From: Flavobacterium sp.
GTDB lineage: Bacteria > Bacteroidota > Bacteroidia > Flavobacteriales > Flavobacteriaceae
Direction: 5' to 3'
DNA length: 5,540 bases
Assembly: GCA_027483785.1 (NCBI GenBank)
Contig: JAIXTU010000380.1
Span: 1-5,540 of the forward strand
Part shown: one piece after another, positions 1 through 5,502 of the stretch
Layout: each line of letters begins with the position of its first letter
How positions within the stretch are numbered: the stretch's first letter is position 1
Notes under the pieces: model-generated
Seen by the model: the letters and a program-made list of their open reading frames with translations, nothing else
Databases searched by the model: none
What the model was told of the DNA's origin: nothing
Translations under genes and position numbers: made by a program

Positions 1-230
1 CTTGGTTTGCAAACGCACTTAAAGAGCATACGCGTGCGCAGGTGTTAGGTCCGATCGAACCAGCTGTGGGTCGCATTCGCAACGAGTATCTGCAACATTT
101 AATGGTTAAATATGCGAAAGGTGCTGCAGAAAAAGATCTAAAGGAGAAATTGCGTAAAATCCGAAGTAGTTTCGAAGCAATTGCGCAGTTTAAATCTGTG
201 CGTTTGATTGTGAATATCGATTATTACTAG
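1..230 (+). CDS. priA: Primosomal protein N' (replication restart helicase PriA), C-terminal fragment
   Basis: This is the 3' end of a gene that begins before the window; the reading frame starts at base 3 and gives 75 residues before the TAG at 228-230. The stretch WFANALKEH, then VLGPIEPAVGRIRNEYLQHLMVK, matches the PriA C-terminal domain, where a VLGP-x-x-P motif is followed by an arginine-rich R-x-R-x-x-Y segment. The hydrophobic ending VRLIVNIDYY matches the usual terminal strand with its V-D-V-D-like motif. PriA is a 3'-to-5' DNA helicase that recognises stalled forks and D-loops and reloads the replicative helicase; this domain contributes to branched-DNA and SSB contacts in the family. 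The helicase motifs and zinc-binding cysteines lie outside the window, so integrity of the full protein cannot be judged. The gene converges on the response regulator with only two bases between stop codons. The GTG at 42 is an internal codon, not a start. Confidence 0.85.
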   Translation, partial: WFANALKEHTRAQVLGPIEPAVGRIRNEYLQHLMVKYAKGAAEKDLKEKLRKIRSSFEAIAQFKSVRLIVNIDYY

Positions 231-232
231 GT

Positions 233-934
233 TTAGGTTAAACTCAAGGCGCGTTTCAGATCGTCTTTTTTATTCCGCGAAAGCGGTATTTTAATTGTTC
301 CAATTTCGGCATATTTCGAATTAAACTTTTCGACTTTATCGATATTAACGATAAACGATTTGTGTACACGAACAAATCGCTCGCTAGGTAAATCATTTTC
401 GAACGATTTCATTGTGGAAAGTACTAAATGCGTTTCATCGTCGGTGATTACTTTAATATAGTCGCCGTACGCTTCTATATATTTAATCCGATTGGTAAAA
501 ACTTTGAGTTTTTTGAGTTTACTTTTAATGAAAATATGTGTTCCGTCTTCCTCAGGAGCATCTTTCAATAGCGAATACTGCTGTAAAGCTCGGCGTATTG
601 CCGCATCGAATCTGGCGTTGGTGATGGGCTTTTGCAGGTAATCGGTGGCATCGTAATCAAAAGCTTTAACGGCATAATCGGGTTTGGATGTAATGAAAAT
701 GACTTGCGGTTTCTTTTTAAGGCCGTCGAGTAAATCAAATCCGTTGATTACGGGCATTTCGATGTCGAGGAAAATGAGATCAACCTCATTGTACGACATA
801 AAGTTTTTTGCTTCAATAGCATTAGAGAACTCGCCAACTAATTTTAAATGTAGTGAATTACTAACGTGTTTATTTACTACCATTCGTTGGATGGCGCTGT
901 CATCTACTATAACACAGTTTAATTTCACACTCAT
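233..934 (-). CDS. LytTR-family response regulator (receiver + LytTR DNA-binding domain)
   Basis: This 233-residue cytoplasmic transcription regulator has the standard LytR/AlgR architecture and normal length. Residues about 5-120 form a receiver domain: acidic pair D11/D12, phospho-acceptor D57 in LIFLDIEMP, T82, and K102 followed by P103 in DYLQKP. Residues about 133-230 form a LytTR DNA-binding domain, with YIEAYGDYIKV (152-162), the FVRVHKSFIVN signature (187-197) and IPLSR near the end. Such proteins are normally phosphorylated by a partner histidine kinase, often of the LytS/5TM or His_kinase (PF06580) type, and bind paired direct repeats upstream of targets. No kinase is present in the window, so the partner is unknown. 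The ATG at 934 is chosen because it puts the first receiver strand at the usual distance; the upstream bases are A-rich with no Shine-Dalgarno. The gene is divergent from rpsF across 165 bases and convergent with priA. The regulated genes cannot be deduced. Confidence 0.9.
   Translation of the reverse strand: MSVKLNCVIVDDSAIQRMVVNKHVSNSLHLKLVGEFSNAIEAKNFMSYNEVDLIFLDIEMPVINGFDLLDGLKKKPQVIFITSKPDYAVKAFDYDATDYLQKPITNARFDAAIRRALQQYSLLKDAPEEDGTHIFIKSKLKKLKVFTNRIKYIEAYGDYIKVITDDETHLVLSTMKSFENDLPSERFVRVHKSFIVNIDKVEKFNSKYAEIGTIKIPLSRNKKDDLKRALSLT
275..296 (+). terminator. Possible weak intrinsic terminator for priA, inside the opposing gene
   Basis: On the + strand a CCGC-GAAA-GCGG hairpin (275-286, 4-bp GC stem with a GNRA tetraloop) is followed by the T-rich run TATTTTAATT. 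It lies about 45 bases past the priA stop, inside the antisense strand of the response regulator gene, as expected when two convergent genes leave no intergenic space. The stem is short and the T-run is interrupted by A, so this is a weak candidate. The same bases encode part of the LytTR C-terminus, which could explain them without any terminator role. Confidence 0.25.
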
Positions 935-959
935 ATTTGCAATTTATATTTGGGATGGT

Positions 960-967
960 CTAAAATA
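960..967 (-). promoter_or_regulatory. Weak candidate -7 element for the response regulator
   Basis: Read on the minus strand these bases are TATTTTAG, matching five of the six fixed positions of the Bacteroidota -7 consensus TAnnTTTG. It lies 25 bases upstream of the response regulator ATG, a plausible distance for a short leader. I see no convincing -33 TTG at the usual spacing. In DNA this AT-rich a five-of-six match can easily arise by chance. Confidence 0.2.
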
Positions 968-994
968 GCTACTAATATCTGAATACACTAGCAT

Positions 995-1036
995 TTCCAA
1001 GAAAAATATTGCAGTTCGTCGATATTTTTTTTGGAA
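995..1036. repeat. 15-bp inverted repeat centred between the divergent starts
   Basis: The left arm TTCCAAGAAAAATAT (995-1009) is the reverse complement of the right arm ATATTTTTTTTGGAA (1022-1036) except for one position, where G faces T. The arms are separated by 12 bases (1010-1021) containing CAGTTCGT. The element begins 60 bases from the response regulator ATG and ends 63 bases from the rpsF ATG. It lies upstream of the rpsF -7 element (1061-1068), so it would be operator or upstream-activator DNA for that promoter rather than part of its leader RNA. It is not a typical terminator, because the T-run is inside the arm rather than after the stem. Its function is unknown. Confidence 0.6.
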
Positions 1037-1060
1037 TGGATTTCGTTTAAATAAAATGAT

Positions 1061-1068
1061 TACTTTTG
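1061..1068 (+). promoter_or_regulatory. -7 element of the rpsF-rpsR-rplI promoter
   Basis: TACTTTTG is an exact match to the Bacteroidota housekeeping-sigma -7 consensus TAnnTTTG and is followed by C and A/C-rich DNA, as is common before flavobacterial ribosomal genes. It ends 31 bases before the rpsF ATG, implying a transcript leader of roughly 25 bases. The -33 element is less clear: the best TTG (1031-1033) is 27 bases upstream, longer than the usual spacing of about 17-23, and the properly spaced bases read GGATTTCG. It is the only exact consensus match close to rpsF. Confidence 0.65.
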
Positions 1069-1099
1069 CACCCACTTTAACAAAATAATTTATTTGTTT

Positions 1100-1441
1100 A
1101 TGAATCAATACGAAACTGTTTTCATCTTGAATCCCGTTTTATCTGAGACCCAGGTAAAGGAAACAGTAAGCAAGTTTGAAGATTTTCTTACGAGCAGAGG
1201 TGCAGAGATGGTAGCTAAAGAAGACTGGGGCTTAAAGAAGCTCGCTTATGAAATCCAACACAAAAAAAGTGGTTTTTATCACTTATTTGAGTTCAAAGCA
1301 CCTGCAGAAGTGTTAATCGCTTTCGAAACTGAGTTCAGAAGAGATGAGCGCGTAATGCGTTTCTTGACTGTGAGTTTAGACAAACACGCGATTTCTTGGG
1401 CAGAGCGCAGAAGAGAAAAACTTAAAATTGCTAAAGCTTAA
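1100..1441 (+). CDS. rpsF: 30S ribosomal protein S6
   Basis: This 113-residue protein has the S6 fold signature. The first strand is NQYETVFILNP, corresponding to the family's R/Q-x-YE-x-x-x-I-x-x-P. Next come a helix with the V-x-x-F-x-x-x-L pattern, then EDWGLKKLAYEIQHKKSGFYHLFEF (W-G-x-[KR]-x-L-A-Y-x-I), and near the end RRDERVMRFLTV. S6 binds 16S rRNA in the 30S platform as a heterodimer with S18, whose gene follows 5 bases downstream. The ATG at 1100 is preferred over an in-frame TTG at 1094, because it gives the conserved N-terminus and TTG is unlikely two codons before an ATG. Upstream is A/T-rich with no Shine-Dalgarno, normal for this phylum. It is the first gene of the operon under the 1061-1068 promoter. 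Unlike proteobacterial operons, no ssb or priB lies between S6 and S18. Confidence 0.96.
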   Translation: MNQYETVFILNPVLSETQVKETVSKFEDFLTSRGAEMVAKEDWGLKKLAYEIQHKKSGFYHLFEFKAPAEVLIAFETEFRRDERVMRFLTVSLDKHAISWAERRREKLKIAKA

Positions 1442-1446
1442 TTATT

Positions 1447-1743
1447 ATGGCAACATTACAACAATCGGCTTCAGGTAAGAAAGACGGAGATATCCGTTAC
1501 TTAACCCCGCTAAACATAGAAACAAACAAGACTAAAAAATATTGTCGTTTCAAAAGATCTGGTATTAAATACGTAGATTACAAAGACGCAGATTTCTTGT
1601 TGAAATTCGTAAACGAGCAAGGTAAAATTTTACCACGTCGTTTAACTGGAACCTCATTAAAATATCAAAGAAAAGTATCTGTTGCTGTAAAAAGAGCGCG
1701 TCACTTAGCGCTTATGCCTTACGTTGCAGATTTATTAAAATAA
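1447..1743 (+). CDS. rpsR: 30S ribosomal protein S18
   Basis: This 98-residue protein carries the S18 core. KKYCRFKRSGIKYVDYKDADFLLKFV (about 30-55) is followed by the highly conserved GKILPRRLTGTSLKYQRKVSVAVKRARHLALMPYV (about 59-93). It is very basic, as expected for an rRNA-binding protein, and partners S6 on the 30S platform near the mRNA exit. A single cysteine (C33) stands where zinc-binding S18 forms have several, so this is a zinc-independent type, an inference from the cysteine count. The gene begins 5 bases after rpsF stops and ends 12 bases before rplI, so co-transcription is nearly certain. No Shine-Dalgarno is seen at its ATG. Confidence 0.96.
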   Translation: MATLQQSASGKKDGDIRYLTPLNIETNKTKKYCRFKRSGIKYVDYKDADFLLKFVNEQGKILPRRLTGTSLKYQRKVSVAVKRARHLALMPYVADLLK

Positions 1744-1755
1744 GAATCAGAAATT

Positions 1756-2196
1756 ATGGAACTTATACTTAAACAAGACGTACCTAATTTAGGTTTTAAA
1801 GACGACGTAGTTTCTGTGAAGCCGGGCTACGGCAGAAACTTCCTTATTCCGCAAGGTTTCGCGCAGTTAGCAACTCCTTCTGCTAAGAAAGTTTTGGCTG
1901 AAAACCTAAAGCAAAGAGCACACAAAGAAGCTAAAATTGTTGCTGATGCGAAAGAAAAAGCAGAGGCACTTAAAGCTCTTGAAATTAAAATCACTGCAAA
2001 AGCAGGTGGTGAGAAGCTTTTTGGTTCAATCACCAACATCGATATCGCTGATGTGCTTGCTAAAAGTGGTCACGAAATCGATAGAAAATTCATCACTTCA
2101 GGTATCGTAAAAAGAACTGGAAAGTACAGTGCTACCGTTCGTTTACACAGAGATGTAGTAGTTGAGTTAGCTTACGAAATTGTAGCTGAAAACTAA
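1756..2196 (+). CDS. rplI: 50S ribosomal protein L9
   Basis: This 146-residue protein has the usual two-lobed L9 layout and near-usual length. The N-terminal rRNA-binding domain (about 1-50) has MELILKQDVPNLG and the signature VSVKPGYGRNFLIPQGFAQLAT. A long charged connecting helix rich in Ala, Lys and Glu covers about 45-80, with EAKIVADAKEKAEALKAL. The C-terminal domain (about 80-146) has KLFGSITNIDIADVL and ends in a V-x-V-x-L strand pattern. L9 binds 23S rRNA at the base of the L1 stalk and helps maintain reading frame. It is the last gene of the rpsF-rpsR-rplI operon, 12 bases after rpsR, and is followed by a strong terminator 21 bases after its stop codon. Confidence 0.96.
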   Translation: MELILKQDVPNLGFKDDVVSVKPGYGRNFLIPQGFAQLATPSAKKVLAENLKQRAHKEAKIVADAKEKAEALKALEIKITAKAGGEKLFGSITNIDIADVLAKSGHEIDRKFITSGIVKRTGKYSATVRLHRDVVVELAYEIVAEN

Positions 2197-2217
2197 TTTT
2201 CAATTAGAGAATACATT

Positions 2218-2245
2218 AAATCCCGTCTCGGCGGGATTTTTTTTT
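2218..2245 (+). terminator. Intrinsic terminator of the rpsF-rpsR-rplI operon
   Basis: An 8-bp perfect stem, AAATCCCG (2218-2225) with CGGGATTT (2232-2239), closes a 6-base loop. The descending arm runs directly into nine consecutive T bases (2237-2245). It is placed 21 bases after the rplI stop. This is a textbook Rho-independent terminator. Unusually, the next gene's ATG at 2249 lies only three bases past the T-run. Confidence 0.9.
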
Positions 2246-2248
2246 ACC

Positions 2249-2722
2249 ATGAAATACCTACGACTTTCCCGACCGCAATTTGAAGAACTTGCCGACGAGT
2301 TTGCAAAATTCCTAGCAGTTCAATCAATCGATAAACAACAATGGGACGAAATTAAGGCGAACAACAGCGCCGAAGTTGAGCGCCAACTCGATAGCTTTTC
2401 CGACTTCATCTGGGACGGTGTACTCAACAATACCTCTTTCCTCGAACATTTTACCAAAAGCATTGTCTTTCTCTTTAAATGTTCCGAAGAAAATATACAA
2501 GCTATTGTAATCAAATGCGCCGATCCAAACCTTGATCTTACAACAGCCGAAGGGGTTAACGCTATTTCCGATTCGCTTTTTACCGATCTGTTTGAAATTC
2601 AGTCCGGTGTTAAGAACTACTCGCCCGATCGAAACACCGCTATTTTTGAAATCATCAAACAAGGTGCCTTTATTTCCGACGGAGAAATGTTCTCACAAAT
2701 CGATGCCGTAATTCGCGGATAA
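2249..2722 (+). CDS. Conserved protein of unknown function, DUF6495-like
   Basis: This 157-residue protein is acidic and soluble, with no signal peptide, membrane segment, cysteine cluster or recognisable catalytic motif. From memory it resembles the flavobacterial DUF6495 proteins, which start MKYRRLTKEQLEEL and contain FSDLIWEGVL, YLEHFS and LDLTT-x-EGY. The corresponding parts here are MKYLRLSRPQFEEL (1-14), FSDFIWDGVL (50-59), FLEHF (64-68), LDLTTAEGV (95-103) and a C-terminal IIKQGAFISDGEMF (135-148). Length and start agree with that family. Conserved tryptophans W32 and W55 stand in the helical first half. The function is unknown, and I do not propose one. It sits between rplI and ligA on the same strand. 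Its ATG directly follows the ribosomal operon's terminator, so expression must come from read-through or from a promoter overlapping the end of rplI. The family assignment was not checked by a search. Confidence 0.75.
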   Translation: MKYLRLSRPQFEELADEFAKFLAVQSIDKQQWDEIKANNSAEVERQLDSFSDFIWDGVLNNTSFLEHFTKSIVFLFKCSEENIQAIVIKCADPNLDLTTAEGVNAISDSLFTDLFEIQSGVKNYSPDRNTAIFEIIKQGAFISDGEMFSQIDAVIRG

Positions 2723-2743
2723 AATCTGCTTTTTATTTTTATC

Positions 2744-2769
2744 TTAGTTGAGTATTAGCACTCAATTGA
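2744..2769 (+). promoter_or_regulatory. Hairpin ending at the ligA start codon
   Basis: In RNA, TTAGTTGAGT (2744-2753) can pair with ACTCAATTGA (2760-2769) over ten positions, two of them G-U wobbles, with a 6-base loop. The core TTGAGT/ACTCAA (2748-2753 and 2760-2765) is a perfect inverted repeat. The right arm ends at the base immediately before the ligA ATG (2770). No T-run follows, so it is not a terminator for the upstream gene. It could affect ribosome access to ligA or be a DNA operator; either role is inference. Confidence 0.4.
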
Positions 2770-4773
2770 ATGGACATCAAAGAACAGATCACCGCCTTAC
2801 GAAACGAGCTCGATAAACACAATTATCACTATTACATTTTAGATCAGCCGTTGATTTCAGACACGGAATTCGATCTAAAAATGAAACAACTTCAAAAGTT
2901 AGAATCCGATTTTCCCGAATTCGACGATCCCAATTCTCCCTCAAAACGTGTAGGTGGTGGAATTACAAAGAATTTCGAAACTGTGGTACATTCCAACCGA
3001 ATGTACTCACTCGAAAATGGATACAACACCGAAGAGGTAGTTGAATGGTACAATCGCATTCTTAAAAGTACTGGACGTACAAGTGTAGAACTCGTATGCG
3101 AACTCAAATACGACGGTGCTTCTATAAGTTTGGAGTATTTTGATGGTATTTTTCAACGGGCCATTACTCGCGGCGACGGTTTTCAAGGTGATGACGTCAG
3201 CGAAAACATTCGAACCATCAAAACAATTCCTTTGAAATTACATAGCCAGCATTTTAAAGGCTTTAGTGTGTTTCGGGGTGAGGTAATTTTGCCGATTGAT
3301 GGTTTCAATAAATTAAACGAAATTCAAGAAAGTAAAGGATTGCCGCTGTATGCAAATCCGAGAAATACTGCTTCGGGAACGCTGAAATTGCAGGACAGTT
3401 CCGAAGTGGCAAAACGTCCGTTGGAGTGCTTAATTTACGGCGGAATTACTGAGCAATTTGCCAAGAAACACAGCGAATTTTTACAACATGCAGCAACCGC
3501 AGGCTTTAAGGTTCCGAGCAGTTACCGCGTTTGCAGTTCTATTGATGAGGTTTTTTCTTTTCTAAGTGAATGGGATGTAAAGCGACACGAACTTCCTTAT
3601 GAAACAGACGGTGTTGTGATTAAGGTCAACGAGATTTTCTTACAAGAGGAAATTGGATACACAGCTAAAAATCCACGTTGGGCATTGGCTTATAAATTTA
3701 AGACCGAAACGGCCGTTACGCAATTAAAAAGTGTTTCCTACCAGGTTGGTCGGACAGGTGCAATTACGCCTGTTGCGAATCTCGAGCCGGTGCAACTCGC
3801 CGGAACAACGGTTAAACGCGCTTCGCTGCATAACGCCGACCAAATTGAAAAACTTGATTTACATATAAACGACTATGTTTTTGTTGAAAAAGGCGGCGAA
3901 ATTATCCCTAAAATAACGGGGGTTGATTTCACCAAACGCAACGAAACGACCGAAAAAATATTTTTTATAGAGCAATGCCCCGAATGCGGTTCGATACTCA
4001 GCCGAACCGAAGGCGAAGCCCAACATTATTGTACGAACGACAGTAGTTGTCCGCCGCAAATAATCGGAAAAATCGAACACTTTATTTCGCGGAAGGCGCT
4101 CGATATCGATGGTCTTGGTGGCGAAACGGCGGCACAGTTGTTTCGTGAAAACCGTATCAAAAATGTGGCTGATTTGTACGATTTAAAACTCGACGATTTA
4201 CTACCACTTGAACGCATGGCAATGAAATCGGCACAAAACCTATTGGCAGGGGTAGAAGCCTCGAAATCGGTTGGTTTTGAACGCGTTTTATTTGGTTTAG
4301 GAATCCGACATGTGGGCGAAACGGTTGCCAAGAAATTAGCTCAGCATTTCAAAAACGTCGATAACCTAGCTGCGGCAACTGTTGAACAATTACTTGAAAT
4401 TGATGAAATTGGCGAACGTATCGCGAACAGCGTTGTTAGTTTTTTCGGTACGGAAAGTCAGCGTGAGTTGGTAAGCCGTTTGCGAACTGCTGGTTTGCAA
4501 TTTGAAATCAACCAAGAAGAGCTTTCTTTGCTAAGCGACACGCTAGCTGGACAGGCTGTGGTTATTTCAGGCGTATTTAGTACGCACAGCCGCGATGAGT
4601 TGAAGTTACTAGTTGAAAAACATGGTGGGAAAATGGTTTCTTCTATTTCGGCGAAAACCTCTTTTGTGTTGGCCGGTGAGAACATGGGTCCGGCTAAACT
4701 AGAAAAGGCCAAACAACTAGGCGTGAAGATACTCGATGAACAAACCTTTCTAAATCTAATTCATGAAAATTAA
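2770..4773 (+). CDS. ligA: NAD+-dependent DNA ligase LigA
   Basis: This 667-residue protein is full length and seals 5'-phosphate/3'-OH nicks during replication and repair, using NAD+ as AMP donor. Domains in order are: Ia NAD+-binding domain (1-65; HNYHYY at 17-22, SDTEFD at 30-35); adenylation domain with catalytic lysine K113 in ELKYDG (111-116), TRGDG, FRGEV, K285 in DGVVIKV and K309 in RWALAYKFK; OB fold (about 313-390; QVGRTGAITPVA and LHNAD); and a four-cysteine zinc finger C403, C406, C421, C427, with spacing identical to E. coli C408/C411/C426/C432 as I recall that sequence. Helix-hairpin-helix repeats follow (about 430-580; GLGIRHVGE), then a C-terminal BRCT domain (about 590-667). 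All catalytic and metal residues I can check are present. The ATG at 2770 gives the family N-terminus. The gene starts 47 bases after the DUF6495-like gene and overlaps the next gene by 11 bases. Confidence 0.98.
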   Translation: MDIKEQITALRNELDKHNYHYYILDQPLISDTEFDLKMKQLQKLESDFPEFDDPNSPSKRVGGGITKNFETVVHSNRMYSLENGYNTEEVVEWYNRILKSTGRTSVELVCELKYDGASISLEYFDGIFQRAITRGDGFQGDDVSENIRTIKTIPLKLHSQHFKGFSVFRGEVILPIDGFNKLNEIQESKGLPLYANPRNTASGTLKLQDSSEVAKRPLECLIYGGITEQFAKKHSEFLQHAATAGFKVPSSYRVCSSIDEVFSFLSEWDVKRHELPYETDGVVIKVNEIFLQEEIGYTAKNPRWALAYKFKTETAVTQLKSVSYQVGRTGAITPVANLEPVQLAGTTVKRASLHNADQIEKLDLHINDYVFVEKGGEIIPKITGVDFTKRNETTEKIFFIEQCPECGSILSRTEGEAQHYCTNDSSCPPQIIGKIEHFISRKALDIDGLGGETAAQLFRENRIKNVADLYDLKLDDLLPLERMAMKSAQNLLAGVEASKSVGFERVLFGLGIRHVGETVAKKLAQHFKNVDNLAAATVEQLLEIDEIGERIANSVVSFFGTESQRELVSRLRTAGLQFEINQEELSLLSDTLAGQAVVISGVFSTHSRDELKLLVEKHGGKMVSSISAKTSFVLAGENMGPAKLEKAKQLGVKILDEQTFLNLIHEN

Positions 4774-5470
4774 GAGCCCAACCTTAATATTATATTGGTT
4801 ATCAAGCATCTGTTTTGTAACATTTTTTATGTTGGGCTGGGATTATCTGGCACTAATTGCAAAATCTTGCGTAGTCCCTTCTGTCGGAATGTATTATTTG
4901 AATAGTAGAAACGGCAAATTTAGTTTTCTTCCGATAAGCATTTTTCTTTTATGTTACACGGGCGACGTTGCAGTGCTTATCGATCAGGAAGACTTTTTCA
5001 TTTATTCCGCTTTTGCTTTCTTGATTGTTTATAGTTTGATGCTCATTTATGCTGTGAAAGATCTCAAATGTGTTACTTTCAAAAGACGGGATATACCGGT
5101 TATATTGGTTGTTACTGGTTCCTTGATTTATGTGGTCATTTCTGTTTTGGAGATGCAATTTAGCAATCCAAAAGGGCAGAATTTCCTATATCTGATTTAT
5201 GCTTTGGTGCTTACTGTTTTATCGATTTTAGTCTTTGCCGGTTATACGGCAAAAGGCAGTTTACAGTATTTGAGTTTTGGCCTGGCTACAACCTGTTTCA
5301 TCTTATCTGATATTTTCTATTCTATAAAGAGCTTTTACGTTTATTCCGATCTACTGCAGTTATTAACTTTAGCAATGCAAATGCTTTCCTACTTCTTTTT
5401 AGCCAAGTATTTCATTATGCGTGAAGCCGAAGAAGCTCGAAAGTTGCAAAAGAAGTTATCGGTAGATTAA
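4763..5470 (+). CDS. Integral membrane protein, YhhN/TMEM86 (lysoplasmalogenase) family-like
   Basis: This 235-residue protein is strongly hydrophobic, with about eight predicted helices (roughly 8-30, 30-46, 54-73, 78-98, 111-129, 140-160, 167-188, 197-218) and a short charged cytosolic-type tail (REAEEARKLQKK). Length, helix number and motif order resemble the YhhN family. K34 lies in the second helix where the family has K-P. G67-D68 (YTGDVAVL) matches the G-D-x-x-L motif. S182-D183 (ILSDIFYSIKSF) matches the S-D-x-x-x-x-x-x-F motif. A tyrosine-rich last helix (YFFLAKYFI) stands where the family typically has Y-x-x-A-Q-x-L. Characterised members hydrolyse the vinyl-ether bond of lysoplasmalogens, but the family is diverse and this one is divergent (K34 not followed by P; K215 instead of Q), so the substrate is uncertain. 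Its ATG lies within the last codons of ligA in another frame, suggesting translational coupling. The two proteins share no obvious pathway. Confidence 0.6.
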   Translation: MKIKSPTLILYWLSSICFVTFFMLGWDYLALIAKSCVVPSVGMYYLNSRNGKFSFLPISIFLLCYTGDVAVLIDQEDFFIYSAFAFLIVYSLMLIYAVKDLKCVTFKRRDIPVILVVTGSLIYVVISVLEMQFSNPKGQNFLYLIYALVLTVLSILVFAGYTAKGSLQYLSFGLATTCFILSDIFYSIKSFYVYSDLLQLLTLAMQMLSYFFLAKYFIMREAEEARKLQKKLSVD

Positions 5471-5502
5471 TTGGCCACGTAACGTATGGTTTAACAGCAT
5501 TT

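Noticed and set aside
945..952. TATATTTG on the + strand, an exact TAnnTTTG match that could be a second rpsF promoter
   Set aside because: There is no TTG at the proper -33 spacing, it is about 150 bases from rpsF, and it lies in the response regulator's leader. It could arise by chance in AT-rich DNA. If real, it would place the palindrome in a long rpsF leader.
684..968. 94-codon open frame on the + strand opposite the response regulator
   Set aside because: It is antisense to a clear receiver-domain gene, has no family-like composition, and ends in non-conserved sequence. It is a shadow frame.
1069..1099. S6:S18-binding leader RNA motif upstream of rpsF
   Set aside because: The leader expected from the 1061-1068 promoter is only about 25 bases and A/T-rich. 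No hairpin with the characteristic conserved bulge is visible.
1094..1099. TTG at 1094 as an alternative rpsF start
   Set aside because: It would add only two residues (M-F) ahead of a well-placed ATG, and the known S6 N-terminus begins at the ATG.
2755..2763. TTAGCACTC, identical to one half of the CIRCE heat-shock operator bound by HrcA
   Set aside because: The second half (GAGTGCTAA after nine bases) is absent, and ligA is not a heat-shock gene. The match is better explained as part of the local TTGAGT/ACTCAA hairpin.
4026..4331. Open frame on the minus strand within ligA (101 codons), with similar ones at 2892-3107, 3859-4080 and 4458-4712
   Set aside because: All lie opposite strongly conserved LigA domains and show no independent protein features.
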